From positions 62,001 through 126,000 of the forward strand of contig JALWLD010000057.1 of assembly GCA_027081115.1 (NCBI GenBank): a stretch of DNA of 64,000 nt, read 5' to 3'. The translations under genes and the position numbers were made by a program. The DNA comes from Sulfurovum sp. GTDB lineage: Bacteria; Campylobacterota; Campylobacteria; Campylobacterales; Sulfurovaceae. How positions within the stretch are numbered: the stretch's first letter is position 1; every line of letters starts with the position of its first letter. The notes beneath the pieces were generated by a model. It had not been told where the DNA came from and did no database searches. It was given only the letters and a program-made list of their open reading frames with translations. Below are positions 33,990-43,138 of the stretch, one piece after another.

Positions 33990-34801
33990 TGGCAGTTTGG
34001 GCTATAGGTGATATTCAAGGGTGTTATGACTCTTTGCAGAGACTACTTACAAAAGTTGAGTTTGACCCGTCTAAAGATACCCTGTGGATTGCAGGGGATC
34101 TTGTGAATCGTGGTCCAAAATCTTTGGAAGTCTTGGAATATCTTTATAGTCTTAAAAAGTCTGTGATCATTGTACTGGGAAACCATGATCTTGCACTGAT
34201 TGCAGCCTATTATGGTGTAAAAAAATCCAATGAAACCATTGATCCTATACTTCAGTCTCCAAAAGCCAAAACACTTATAGCGTGGCTTTGCAATCAAAAG
34301 TTCCTGCATGTGGATTATGCTTTGGGGTATTGTATGTCTCATGCCGGTATCTCTCCGGAATTTGATCTGGGTATGGCACTTGAATATGCAAAAAGAGTTG
34401 AAGAGAGACTTAGACGTGACGATATTGAAATATGGCTCAAGCAGATGTTTAAACATGGAGTGGAACGTTTTAACAGAGAGGCCAGCCATATTGATATTGA
34501 TCGCTATATTTTAAGCTCTTTTATCCGTATGCGTTTTTGTTACAAAGACCACCACCTCGATTTTGATCAAAAAGGACCTCCTACGGAGGCACTCAGAGAA
34601 AAAGGTTTAAAGCCTTGGTTTGAATGTGAAAATAGAAAAGAGATCGACTTAAAGATCATATTTGGACATTGGTCTACTTTGGGGTTTTATGATGATGACA
34701 ATGTTTTAGCACTCGATACAGGTTGTCTTTGGGGGAAATCACTTACTGCAGCCAGAATAGATAGTGATGAGGTAGAAATAGTCTCAGTAGATTGTGCTTA
34801 A
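33989..34801 (+). CDS. apaH: Bis(5'-nucleosyl)-tetraphosphatase, symmetrical
   Basis: 270 residues. Metallophosphatase motifs appear in order: WAIGDIQGCYDSLQ, AGDLVNRGPKSLE, VLGNHDLALIAAYYG and FGHWSTLGFYDDDNVLALDT. These are the PPP-type metal-binding blocks of ApaH. The enzyme splits Ap4A into two ADP and also decaps Np4-capped RNA in E. coli. It is full length and starts at the stop of the glycosylase gene. Both act on nucleotide damage or alarmones, which may be why they are together. Confidence 0.95.
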   Translation: MAVWAIGDIQGCYDSLQRLLTKVEFDPSKDTLWIAGDLVNRGPKSLEVLEYLYSLKKSVIIVLGNHDLALIAAYYGVKKSNETIDPILQSPKAKTLIAWLCNQKFLHVDYALGYCMSHAGISPEFDLGMALEYAKRVEERLRRDDIEIWLKQMFKHGVERFNREASHIDIDRYILSSFIRMRFCYKDHHLDFDQKGPPTEALREKGLKPWFECENRKEIDLKIIFGHWSTLGFYDDDNVLALDTGCLWGKSLTAARIDSDEVEIVSVDCA

Positions 34802-34814
34802 TGGTTCAATATGC

Positions 34815-34820
34815 TATAAT
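34815..34820 (+). promoter_or_regulatory. -10 box of ppaC
   Basis: TATAAT in ATGCTATAATCGCG, 27 bases before the ppaC ATG; TGAGGA is the ribosome site. Confidence 0.6.
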
Positions 34821-34847
34821 CGCGAAAATTATTTATGAGGATTACCG

Positions 34848-35765
34848 ATGGCAACATATATTTTTGGACATACCACACCCGATACAGATTCTATTGTAGG
34901 GGCTATTTCGCTTAGTTATCTAAAGAATCAACTAGGTGAAGAGTGTATTGCAGCAAGACAGGGAGAACTAAATCCTGAGACACAATGGATCTTGAACAAG
35001 TTTGGTTTTGAAGCGCCATTGCTTAAAACACAATACGCAGGTGAAGATGTTTACCTGATTGATTTTATGGAGAGTTCACAAAGCCCTAAAGATATTGCAG
35101 AAGCAAATATTTTGGGTATTGTGGATCACCACAAACTTGGAGACTTGAAGACCAATGCACCACTTGAGATGTGGGTTCGCCCGGTTGGATGTTCAAATAC
35201 AATCGTTAAAGAGATGTTTGACCATTATGATGTTGAGATCCCTAAAGACCTTGCTGGTATGATGATGTGTGCTATCCTGAGTGATACCGTGATATTCAAG
35301 TCTCCAACCTGTACAAAAGTAGATACCAAAGCATGTAAAGAGTTGGCAGAAATTGCGGGTGTAGAAGATTATAAAGCACTGGGTATGGAGATGTTCATCG
35401 TCAAATCGGATGTTTTAAATGCTTCTCCAAGAGAGTTGGTACTCCGAGATTTCAAAGATTTTAATATGGGTGGCAATATCATTGGTGTAGGTCAACTTGA
35501 AGTGGTAGACCTTTCAGTATTTGATACCATGAAAGAGGATCTTTTTGCTGCAATGAATGAGCTTAAAGAGGAAGAGGGTAGACATACGGTACTCCTTCTT
35601 TTGACTGACATTATGCAAGAGGGTTCCCAACTTTTGGTACTCTCTGATGATAGTGCTAAAATCGAAAATGCATTTGATGTGAAACTGGAAGATGCTCAAG
35701 TATGGCTCAAGGGTGTGATGTCCCGTAAAAAACAGATCATTCCATTCTTGGAAAAACAGTTTTAA
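34848..35765 (+). CDS. ppaC: Manganese-dependent inorganic pyrophosphatase (DHH family)
   Basis: 305 residues, standard family-II length. FGHTTPDTDSIVGAISLSY holds the first metal motif, VYLIDFMESS the next acidic site, and ILGIVDHHKLGDL the DHH signature. AILSDTVIFKSPTCT and the C-terminal DHHA2 part (MSRKKQIIPFLEK) complete it. It hydrolyses pyrophosphate in the cytoplasm, pulling biosynthetic reactions forward. It has its own promoter and a terminator-like hairpin after the stop. Confidence 0.95.
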   Translation: MATYIFGHTTPDTDSIVGAISLSYLKNQLGEECIAARQGELNPETQWILNKFGFEAPLLKTQYAGEDVYLIDFMESSQSPKDIAEANILGIVDHHKLGDLKTNAPLEMWVRPVGCSNTIVKEMFDHYDVEIPKDLAGMMMCAILSDTVIFKSPTCTKVDTKACKELAEIAGVEDYKALGMEMFIVKSDVLNASPRELVLRDFKDFNMGGNIIGVGQLEVVDLSVFDTMKEDLFAAMNELKEEEGRHTVLLLLTDIMQEGSQLLVLSDDSAKIENAFDVKLEDAQVWLKGVMSRKKQIIPFLEKQF

Positions 35766-35774
35766 TATATCTTG

Positions 35775-35798
35775 GTAGGGTTGTGTTAACAACCTTAC
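35775..35798. terminator. Bidirectional hairpin after ppaC
   Basis: GTAGGGTTGT, loop GTTA, ACAACCTTAC: a 10-bp stem with one G-T pair, between the stop of ppaC and the stop of the convergent synthase gene. AAGTTATTT follows; the T run is weak. Confidence 0.6.
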
Positions 35799-35801
35799 AA
35801 G

Positions 35802-36980
35802 TTATTTAACAACATGTCCTACAAATTTAGACATATTACTCAATATCTTTTCACCTTTTCTAAAGCCTAAGCCACATGCCTCATAGGCATAAAAAATACC
35901 GGCTTGATAGGATAGACCATCGTCATCGGTAGGAAGTTCTGTATATGCCTGGTAGACCATTTTATGGTTGTCATAGTCACCATCCACTGAGCTTACTTTT
36001 TGATTGTTTTCATCTATGATGGTCACAGAACCGCCTTCTCTCCCAAAGACAGGTTTCTCTACCTGCTTTTGAGCTTTTAAGGGCTCAAAAGAGCTTTCCA
36101 ATAGAAGAGGGTGTTTGGGGTAAAGGTCCCAAAGTATTTTGAGTAAACCTTTACTTTGAAAGAGCAGGGTATATGCCGGGTTAAAAATAATTGCTTTTTG
36201 ATTTTTAATGATATTACTAAGAAGCATGGCCAAATCTGACTCTTCTAGCGCAATATCTTCCCATGGAATCAGTTTGAACCAGAGTTCATAATTGGTATTG
36301 TTATAAAAAATACCCTCTTTACTATCAAATTCAATATCATCAATATATGCAAATTCAGTATTGTATCCGGCTTCATTGGCGATATGTTGAAGAAGCCTGA
36401 CAGTATTCTCTTCTTCAGAGTTACCTCGTATGGAAGTAAAAAGAAAATTCCATCCGTCATAGAGTGTTTTAAAGGTAGAGACATCTTCTTCTAGCGTAAC
36501 TAACCTTTTAAAGTTATTTACCAGAGCTTCATAGAGTGCATTGAATTGACTCTCCTCTTCCAAGTGGTTCTGTTTTAAAATTGCCCACTGCACAATAGCT
36601 GTTTCAAAAAGTGCTGTGGGGGTGTCTGCATTGAATTCAAGTAGTTTTATGGGTTTGCTGTCAATGCCACCTGCAAGATCAAAACGTCCGTAAAGGTGCC
36701 AGTGTACGTCATTTTCCCATGACTCTTTAATGATGTCAATTATATTAAAAGGTATACCAATTTCATGAAAGAGGTTGTTCTGAACCACATATTCCGAAGC
36801 TGCTACAAACATATCATAGAGTGTGTTCGCAGCTTCATAGTAAGCTTCTGCTTCTGCTTCTGAGATGACAACAAGTTCATCTGCTATATATGAAGTCTCA
36901 TCAGAGTCTGTATGCCAGACAAAGCCCAGGGACTCAAGATATTTTGTATCAAGCGGGGTAGTTTTTTGTAGTTGTATCAT
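35802..36980 (-). CDS. Glutathionylspermidine-synthase-like ATP-grasp enzyme (YgiC/YjfC family)
   Basis: 392 residues. WHLYGRFDLAGGIDSKPIKL and LLEFNADTPTALFETAIVQW are hallmark blocks of the GSP-synthase C-terminal domain, and VEKPVFGREGGSVTI is the ATP-binding segment. The amidase half of the E. coli fusion enzyme is absent, as in YgiC/YjfC. It should join a carboxylate to an amine with ATP, but the substrate is unknown and glutathionylspermidine is not implied. It is three bases downstream of a lipoprotein gene, echoing ygiB-ygiC. Confidence 0.88.
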   Translation of the reverse strand: MIQLQKTTPLDTKYLESLGFVWHTDSDETSYIADELVVISEAEAEAYYEAANTLYDMFVAASEYVVQNNLFHEIGIPFNIIDIIKESWENDVHWHLYGRFDLAGGIDSKPIKLLEFNADTPTALFETAIVQWAILKQNHLEEESQFNALYEALVNNFKRLVTLEEDVSTFKTLYDGWNFLFTSIRGNSEEENTVRLLQHIANEAGYNTEFAYIDDIEFDSKEGIFYNNTNYELWFKLIPWEDIALEESDLAMLLSNIIKNQKAIIFNPAYTLLFQSKGLLKILWDLYPKHPLLLESSFEPLKAQKQVEKPVFGREGGSVTIIDENNQKVSSVDGDYDNHKMVYQAYTELPTDDDGLSYQAGIFYAYEACGLGFRKGEKILSNMSKFVGHVVK

Positions 36981-36983
36981 GCA

Positions 36984-37565
36984 TCAACCTCCAAAGAATC
37001 CACCCTTTTTACCTGAACTTTTTTTATTGCCAAAGAAACCTGATCTTTTAGAAGTGCTCTTTCTGGCTTTTGAAAAACTTTTTTGAGATCTTGAGTAGGT
37101 AGAAGGAGATTTGTATCCTGCTTTACGGTTATTCTGATAATTTTGATTGCCAAAAAGTTTATTACCAATATAGGAACCTATCATTGCACCTGCGATACTT
37201 GAAAGGAGTACTGAACCTAGACCCATACCTTGAGAAACTTCAGGATTTTGCTGTGTCAATACAGAGGTGCCATTGTCAATCTTCGCCTCTTCTTCTTTGA
37301 CAAGTTTATCCATCTCTTCTTTGGTCAAGATACGCTCAACACCGTCAAGTTGTTTAAGTACTATACGTGTTTCATCTGCAGGGAATTCATCTTTAATTTT
37401 GTATTTACCCGGTGCAGTCTCTTCTATAATGACAAAGGCACCTTTGGCTTGAGCCTGTTCTTGTTGTTGACCGGAGTTTCCTGTACATCCGGTAACACCT
37501 GTCGCAAGCAGTGCACCAAGACCTGTTGCTGTTGCTAATGTTGAGAGTTTACGTAAGTGTTTCAT
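36984..37565 (-). CDS. UPF0323-like lipoprotein
   Basis: 193 residues. The signal ends in a lipobox-like VTGC (Cys27) after MKHLRKLSTLATATGLGALL. A small folded part (about 42-90: AFVIIEETAPGKYKIKDEFP) is followed by a glycine-zipper-like hydrophobic stretch (LGSVLLSSIAGAMIGSYIGN) and a basic Ser/Gly/Phe-rich tail with repeated GFFG. This fits the Campylobacterota UPF0323 lipoproteins; biochemical function is not known. Tight linkage to the ATP-grasp gene suggests a joint envelope role. Confidence 0.82.
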   Translation of the reverse strand: MKHLRKLSTLATATGLGALLATGVTGCTGNSGQQQEQAQAKGAFVIIEETAPGKYKIKDEFPADETRIVLKQLDGVERILTKEEMDKLVKEEEAKIDNGTSVLTQQNPEVSQGMGLGSVLLSSIAGAMIGSYIGNKLFGNQNYQNNRKAGYKSPSTYSRSQKSFSKARKSTSKRSGFFGNKKSSGKKGGFFGG

Positions 37566-37645
37566 AATGATTTCCTAAAAAAATTTAGCTAATCATAGCG
37601 AAAGTATATAGAGGGTTTTATTAAAGATTAGAAGGATATAAAAAT

Positions 37646-37675
37646 GAACAAAGAGAGGAAGAGGTCCCTTTGTTC
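37646..37675 (-). terminator. Hairpin after ftsZ
   Basis: Read on the minus strand: GAACAAAG-GG, loop, CC-tct-CTTTGTTC, then CATTTTTA. An 8-bp outer stem plus a GG/CC inner pair lies 26 bases after the ftsZ stop and is a plausible end of the ppiD-like/ftsA/ftsZ transcript. Confidence 0.6.
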
Positions 37676-37701
37676 TAAGTCACATAAAAAGAAGAGAGGG
37701 G

Positions 37702-38856
37702 TTAGTCCATCTGCTTTCTTAAAAAAGTTGGTACATCTAAAATATCTTCATGGTCAGAATAATCAGCACCCATAACCATTCTTCTTGAACCAAGTGTATT
37801 GATCGTAGTATTTGCTGTTCCGGCTTCAGGAAGTTTTGGTTGTGTTCTTACTGTTGGTTCAGCAATAGCATTTTTATCTTCAAACCCTGTAGCAACAATA
37901 GTGATACGTACTTCATCAATATCCATGTTTTCATTGGTAGTGGTACCAAAGATCACAGAAGCATCTTCATCTGCAGATTCTTCAACAATGTTCATCGCTT
38001 CACCGATCTCCATAATAGGATAGTCCGGGTGGATGTCAAAGTGTACAAGTACACCCATTGCACCATCAATAGAGATATTATCAAGAAGTGGAGACTCAAT
38101 GGCAGCTTTTGCCGCATCATAGGCTGCATTGGTTCCTGTACTGTAACCAGCACCCATCAATGCAAGACCTCTGTGTCCCATAACCGTTTTCACATCGGCA
38201 AAGTCAAGGTTGATATCATTTTCTCCATGAGAAAGGATCACTTTTGAAATCCCGCCAACCGCTTGTGCAAGAATATCATCAACCATTCTGAAACTCTCTT
38301 TAATCCCAAGGTTCTTCTCAACAATAGAAAGAAGTTTTTCATTTGGTACTACAATGATAGAATCAGATTCACGTTTAAGCTCTTCTAGACCCTCTTTTGC
38401 CAACTTTGTTCTTTTTCTACCTTCAAATTTAAAAGGAGAAGTGACAATAGATACAGTTAATGCACCAATCTCTTTTGCCGCTTGTGCAATGATCGGTGCA
38501 GCACCTGTACCTGTACCGCCGCCAAGACCAGCAGAGATAAATACAATGTCAGAACCTTCAAGCATCGCTTTGATATCTTCAAAACTCTCCAATGCGGCTT
38601 CTCTACCTTTATCAGGAACCATACCTGCGCCAAGACCTCTTGTTGCATTCATGCCTAGTTGCATTTTGAATGGTGCAAGGGATGAATCTAACGCTTGTGC
38701 ATCTGTGTTGGCAACAATCAGGTCAATTGAATTGATCCCCTCTTGTATCATGTGGTTGATCATGTTTCCACCACCGCCACCTACACCAATTGCTTTTATC
38801 TTTGCGCCATTTGTTTGACATTTTGCTTCCACAATGTCTATTTCGAACTCTTCCAT
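37702..38856 (-). CDS. ftsZ: Cell division protein FtsZ
   Basis: 384 residues. The tubulin-like GTPase core has IGVGGGGGNMINHMI, the GGGTGTG signature at 112-118, and the T7 loop NLDFADVKTVM. The C-terminal peptide DVPTFLRKQMD is the conserved tail that binds FtsA. FtsZ forms the division ring at midcell. GGAGGA precedes the start. It follows ftsA by 39 bases on the minus strand. Confidence 0.98.
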   Translation of the reverse strand: MEEFEIDIVEAKCQTNGAKIKAIGVGGGGGNMINHMIQEGINSIDLIVANTDAQALDSSLAPFKMQLGMNATRGLGAGMVPDKGREAALESFEDIKAMLEGSDIVFISAGLGGGTGTGAAPIIAQAAKEIGALTVSIVTSPFKFEGRKRTKLAKEGLEELKRESDSIIVVPNEKLLSIVEKNLGIKESFRMVDDILAQAVGGISKVILSHGENDINLDFADVKTVMGHRGLALMGAGYSTGTNAAYDAAKAAIESPLLDNISIDGAMGVLVHFDIHPDYPIMEIGEAMNIVEESADEDASVIFGTTTNENMDIDEVRITIVATGFEDKNAIAEPTVRTQPKLPEAGTANTTINTLGSRRMVMGADYSDHEDILDVPTFLRKQMD

Positions 38857-38895
38857 TTCTTCCTCCTTTTATGTGATATGTATTAAAAAAACTTA

Positions 38896-40269
38896 CTAAA
38901 ACAACTGTTTTGCCCAATTAGTGAGTTTTTTTAACGGGTTTTGTTTTTCTGCACCAATTTCCGGTAGATCTTCAAAGATGATATTATCTGAGAGATCTTC
39001 ACTCTCATCTACATTTTTTTTCTCTTTTGACTCATCTCCATGATGTTCTGGATCTGTGATCTTAATGTTGGTTACATCATTAGTACGTATCTCTTTTGAG
39101 TGCAGGAGCTCTTGTTGAAAATCAATTTCATACTCTGTATGCTCTCCGGCTTTGTAGAGAAGAAGTCCAACGACTGTAGCGAAGGCAGGATCTTTCAGTT
39201 CATCAAAAAGACCTTCTACTTCACGTGGGTAGGCAATACGTACAGGCATCCCGGTAAAGATAGATTGTGCAAGTTCACGCATACCTTTGAGTTTGGTCAT
39301 CCCTCCTGTAAGAATGACACCTGCACCAATCTGCTCCTTGAGTGCAGATTTTTCCAATGATTTTGCCAGGATCATCAGTGCTTCTTCTACACGTGAGAAG
39401 ATCACTGAATGTACAATTTCCAAAGAGACACCATTGCGGTTCTCTTCATCTCCTATAATAGGTAGCTCAATCACTTCATTTGATGTTTCAATAAGATTAC
39501 CGTGGCGGATCTTTACACCTTCTGCAATTTGCAGTGGTGTATGCAGTGCCATGGAGAGGTCATTGGTAATATGGTTGGAACCTACACCAAGGAAATCATT
39601 GTAACGAATAGAGTTTCCTGTATGTACAACAAGATTGGAAGTCTGTCCGCCTAAGTCAATGACAGTCACACCCAACTCTTTTTCATCTTCATCCATCGTT
39701 GCAATAGCTGAAGCGTAACCACTTAAAACAATACCATCGATCTCAACACCGGCTGATCGTACTGCCTTTTTAAGATTTGAAAGGTTTGATTTTTGTGTCA
39801 TTATAATGTTGACATCTACTTCCATACGTGAAGCATTCATACCGAATGGATCTTCAATATAATCCTGATCATCTACTCTAAAGTTGTAAGGCAGGACATG
39901 TACCACTTCGTATTCATTTGGTACATTGGCATTGTAGAGTGCGGTTTGCATTACACGTGTAATCTCTTTAATAGAGATATCTTTGTGTGGTATGTTGACA
40001 ATACCTGTAGAGTTTAGTGATTTTGCATAAGCATTTGAAATGGAGACGGTAGCTGAAGTGATATTGCTTCCAGCGATACGCTTGGCATCATTGATCGCTT
40101 TTTTAATAGACTTTGATGCAAGTTCTATGTTGGTAATGGCACCTTTTTTAATCCCTTGGGATTTAGTGATACCGTGACCTTGTATCTCGACTTTACCTTC
40201 GTGAATTTCAGCTATGATAGCACATATTTTTGTGGAACCGATGTCTATCGCTAAAACTGTATCACTCAA
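38896..40269 (-). CDS. ftsA: Cell division protein FtsA
   Basis: 457 residues. Actin-like ATPase blocks: VLAIDIGSTKICAII, GVTVIDLGGQTSNLVV and GVILTGGMTKLKGMRELAQ. The FtsA-specific SHS2 (1C) domain lies in between. The C-terminal NPLKKLTNWAKQLF is the amphipathic membrane-targeting helix, preceded by a charged linker. FtsA anchors FtsZ to the membrane. Its ATG overlaps the stop of the PpiD-like gene (ATGA). Confidence 0.97.
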   Translation of the reverse strand: MSDTVLAIDIGSTKICAIIAEIHEGKVEIQGHGITKSQGIKKGAITNIELASKSIKKAINDAKRIAGSNITSATVSISNAYAKSLNSTGIVNIPHKDISIKEITRVMQTALYNANVPNEYEVVHVLPYNFRVDDQDYIEDPFGMNASRMEVDVNIIMTQKSNLSNLKKAVRSAGVEIDGIVLSGYASAIATMDEDEKELGVTVIDLGGQTSNLVVHTGNSIRYNDFLGVGSNHITNDLSMALHTPLQIAEGVKIRHGNLIETSNEVIELPIIGDEENRNGVSLEIVHSVIFSRVEEALMILAKSLEKSALKEQIGAGVILTGGMTKLKGMRELAQSIFTGMPVRIAYPREVEGLFDELKDPAFATVVGLLLYKAGEHTEYEIDFQQELLHSKEIRTNDVTNIKITDPEHHGDESKEKKNVDESEDLSDNIIFEDLPEIGAEKQNPLKKLTNWAKQLF

Positions 40270-41741
40270 TTTGTAAGTCCTTCCATATACACTTCTGTAG
40301 GATATTTTTCATCTAAAACCTTAATAAGGTTAGATTCAAATATATTTTGCTTTACCTGATTGACAGTCCCTGAAACAAGTTCTGTCTGATTCTCGTCCAT
40401 AGGTAAAAGTTTTTGATCTATTATATTGTAAACTACAACTTTATCCAATATGCTTATAATACCCTTTTCTTTTGTAGATGTAAAGAGTTTTTGTAAAAAT
40501 TGTAAACTTTCTTGTAAATTTAATGATTTTAGGTTGTCACGTCCCTGAAGAGTAACAAACTCAGAAACATCAGCATTGCTTTCATCCAGTGTTTTGAGTG
40601 TTGACTCAGCCAGTGCCAAAAGTGCTTTTTTCTTCGCTTGTACTTCATAGAGAGCTGTTACTTCTGCTTTGGCCTCTTCAAATGTTTTTATCTGAGGCTC
40701 TTTGATAGAAAGTATCTTTACTGTAGCATATTTGTCTGCAACTATTTTTGGTTTTAAAATGTCATTGATGTTCTTTTGTTGTATATCATCCCAGATCTCT
40801 TTTGACAAGCTGTTGTCATTGAGTCCCAAAGTGAGTTTCTCTGTACTTTCAAGTTTTCCTTTTTTAAAGGCAATATAGTTTTTCTGTGCTGTTTTTTTTG
40901 TTTTCTTGATCTTCAGGTCTTTTGTTACTCTCTCTTTAGCTTCATCAAAAGAGAGTTGCTTCCCACTTGCATCACTGTAGTTGAATGAGTTAGTGTCATA
41001 GAAGGCTTTGAGCTCATCATCAGTAACTTCAGTATGGGTACTATCTGTCCAGACAACAGCAAGCTCATACATTTTGGTAGTCATGAAGTTCTCTTTTTGC
41101 GTTTCCCAGAATGCTTTGAGTGTACTCTCGTCAAGTGTTACATTCACGTCTGTTGCAGTGAGTACTTTATAGGCAATTTTATCGGCTACATTCATAGCAG
41201 CAGAGATAGACTCTATCTCCAATGGTAATGCTTCTATTTGAAGTAGGTTGAGGGTCTTGGTGATGAGTAGCTCTTCTTGGAGCTGTGCTTCAAAGACTTT
41301 AGCCTTCATTCTTCTTGAATTTAAGAAGCCCTGGTAGATCTCTTTGTTGAACATACCATCTTTTTGAAAGGCTTTGATCTGCTCAAGTTGTGCAGCGATT
41401 TCGGCATCTGAAACAACAATGCCGTTTTCTTGTGCAAAATTTAAGAGTTTTGCCTGTGTATTGATACGTGCAAATGCCATTTGAACCAAGCCCAGTTCTT
41501 TGGCTTTTTTCTCATCTAGCTGTCCTTGCATCTGCTGGTTATATTGACCGTAGATGTCTGAATAGACGCTGTTTAGTTTTGATTGCGGAATTTCGATATT
41601 TCCTACTTTTGCCACATTTCCTGCTTTTGCACCAAAGTCATAACTTCCCCAACCCACAAAACCGGCACCAATAAACGCAATGGTTGCTACCCAAATGGTC
41701 CATACCAGATATTTATTGTGCTTTTGCATCCAACTAATCAT
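40266..41741 (-). CDS. SurA/PpiD-like membrane-anchored periplasmic chaperone
   Basis: 491 residues. MISWMQKHNKYLVWTIWVAT and the hydrophobic run to GAGFVGWGSYDF form a single N-terminal anchor. A SurA_N-type helical domain follows (VAKVGNIEIPQSKLNSVYSD; NGIVVSDAEIAAQLEQIKAF). I see no clear parvulin active-site block, so it is probably a chaperone without strong isomerase activity. It faces the periplasm and helps fold envelope proteins. It is the first gene of the ftsA-ftsZ operon, an order also known from H. pylori and Campylobacter. Confidence 0.88.
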   Translation of the reverse strand: MISWMQKHNKYLVWTIWVATIAFIGAGFVGWGSYDFGAKAGNVAKVGNIEIPQSKLNSVYSDIYGQYNQQMQGQLDEKKAKELGLVQMAFARINTQAKLLNFAQENGIVVSDAEIAAQLEQIKAFQKDGMFNKEIYQGFLNSRRMKAKVFEAQLQEELLITKTLNLLQIEALPLEIESISAAMNVADKIAYKVLTATDVNVTLDESTLKAFWETQKENFMTTKMYELAVVWTDSTHTEVTDDELKAFYDTNSFNYSDASGKQLSFDEAKERVTKDLKIKKTKKTAQKNYIAFKKGKLESTEKLTLGLNDNSLSKEIWDDIQQKNINDILKPKIVADKYATVKILSIKEPQIKTFEEAKAEVTALYEVQAKKKALLALAESTLKTLDESNADVSEFVTLQGRDNLKSLNLQESLQFLQKLFTSTKEKGIISILDKVVVYNIIDQKLLPMDENQTELVSGTVNQVKQNIFESNLIKVLDEKYPTEVYMEGLTN

Positions 41742-41822
41742 ATTTCATCAACCTTCAATCTAAAAATTTGTACAATATTTTACCTAAATAACCTTGTGTT
41801 AATCACACTGAACAGGCTTAAA

Positions 41823-43136
41823 ATGACAAATAAAAACTCTGAAATGATGCAGCGTGACCTGGAAGTGATCTGGCACCCTTGCACACAAATGAAAGATCAT
41901 GAAACTCTACCTCTTATTCCTATCAAATCAGGGAAGGGTGTTTATCTTTATGACTTTGAAGGTAACAGCTATCTTGATGCGGTAAGTTCATGGTGGGTTA
42001 ATCTTTTTGGTCATGCCAATCCCTTGATCAATGCAAAAATAAAAAGTCAGGTTGATACACTTGAACATGTACTTCTTGCCGGGTTTACACATGAACCTGC
42101 TATTGAGTTGGCACATAAGCTGGTAGAGATTACACCTTCAGCTCTCAAAAAAGTTTTTTATGTTGACAATGGCTCCTCTGCGGTAGAAGCTGCACTGAAG
42201 ATGTCTTACCACTATCATTTAAATGGGGGAAAGCGTAAACCTCTTTTTCTCTCGTTGACAAACTCTTACCATGGAGAGACCATTGGTGCACTCTCTGTGG
42301 GAGATGTGGCACTCTATAAGGAAACTTATGAGCCTCTTCTTATCTCCAATATGCAAGTACCTGTACCTAAAGACCAGACTCTTTTAGCAGCAAATGAAGC
42401 TTTAAAAGTGTTAGAGGAGGTGTTGATTGACAAATCTGAAGAGATTGCAGCATTGATCCTGGAACCATTGATTCAGGGTGCAGGGGGGATGCATATGTAT
42501 CATCCTGCCTATTTGACCGGCGCAAGAGTATTGACAGCACAATATAATGTACACTTGATAGCAGATGAGATCATGACAGGGTTTGGCCGTACAGGAAAAA
42601 TGTTTGCTTTTGACCATACGGAGGTTTCTCCAGATTTTATGACTCTCTCTAAAGGATTGACAGGAGGGTACTTACCTCTTTCCGTAGTAATGACAAGTGA
42701 TGATGTCTACAATGCTTTTTATTGTGACTATAATGACTATAAAGCCTTTTTACATTCACACTCTTATACCGGTAATCCTTTAGCTTGTGCTGCTGCACTG
42801 GCAACATTTGAAATATTTGAAGCATCTGATGTTTTAGGTGAGAATACAAAGAAGGCAGCATATATACAAGAGAAAATCCAAAAGTTTAAACAATTTTCCC
42901 AAGTCAAAGAAATACGTCAACAGGGCATGGTTACAGCTATAGAGCTGAAAGGCTATGATACAAAGGAACGGATAGGGTTGAAAATTTATGAATATGCATT
43001 GACACAGGGGGTACTTTTGAGACCTTTAGGACCAGTCATCTACTTTATGCCACCCTATGTGATTAGCTATGAAGAGATAGATAGTATGATAGAAGTGGCT
43101 TATGAAGGCATTAGACGTTTGGCACTACCTTTGTAA
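41823..43136 (+). CDS. bioA: Adenosylmethionine-8-amino-7-oxononanoate transaminase
   Basis: 437 residues from the ATG at 41823 (AGG seven bases upstream); the longer frame reaches into the divergent gene and is unlikely. VIWHPCTQMKDHE near the start, YLDAVSSWWVNLFGHANP, DNGSSAVEAALKMSYHYH and LIADEIMTGFGRTGKMFAFD are BioA-typical, and LSKGLTGGYLPLSVVM holds the PLP lysine. It makes diaminopelargonate in biotin synthesis. No other bio gene is in the window. It ends two bases from the convergent gene. Confidence 0.95.
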   Translation: MTNKNSEMMQRDLEVIWHPCTQMKDHETLPLIPIKSGKGVYLYDFEGNSYLDAVSSWWVNLFGHANPLINAKIKSQVDTLEHVLLAGFTHEPAIELAHKLVEITPSALKKVFYVDNGSSAVEAALKMSYHYHLNGGKRKPLFLSLTNSYHGETIGALSVGDVALYKETYEPLLISNMQVPVPKDQTLLAANEALKVLEEVLIDKSEEIAALILEPLIQGAGGMHMYHPAYLTGARVLTAQYNVHLIADEIMTGFGRTGKMFAFDHTEVSPDFMTLSKGLTGGYLPLSVVMTSDDVYNAFYCDYNDYKAFLHSHSYTGNPLACAAALATFEIFEASDVLGENTKKAAYIQEKIQKFKQFSQVKEIRQQGMVTAIELKGYDTKERIGLKIYEYALTQGVLLRPLGPVIYFMPPYVISYEEIDSMIEVAYEGIRRLALPL

Positions 43137-43138
43137 AA

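Noticed and set aside
37622..37701. Small plus-strand frame MNKERKRSLCSK... after ftsZ
   Set aside because: It runs through the ftsZ terminator hairpin and then antisense into ftsZ; no promoter or ribosome site.
41583..41822. Extended bioA start
   Set aside because: It overlaps the divergent PpiD-like gene and adds unrelated sequence; ATG 41823 fits BioA.
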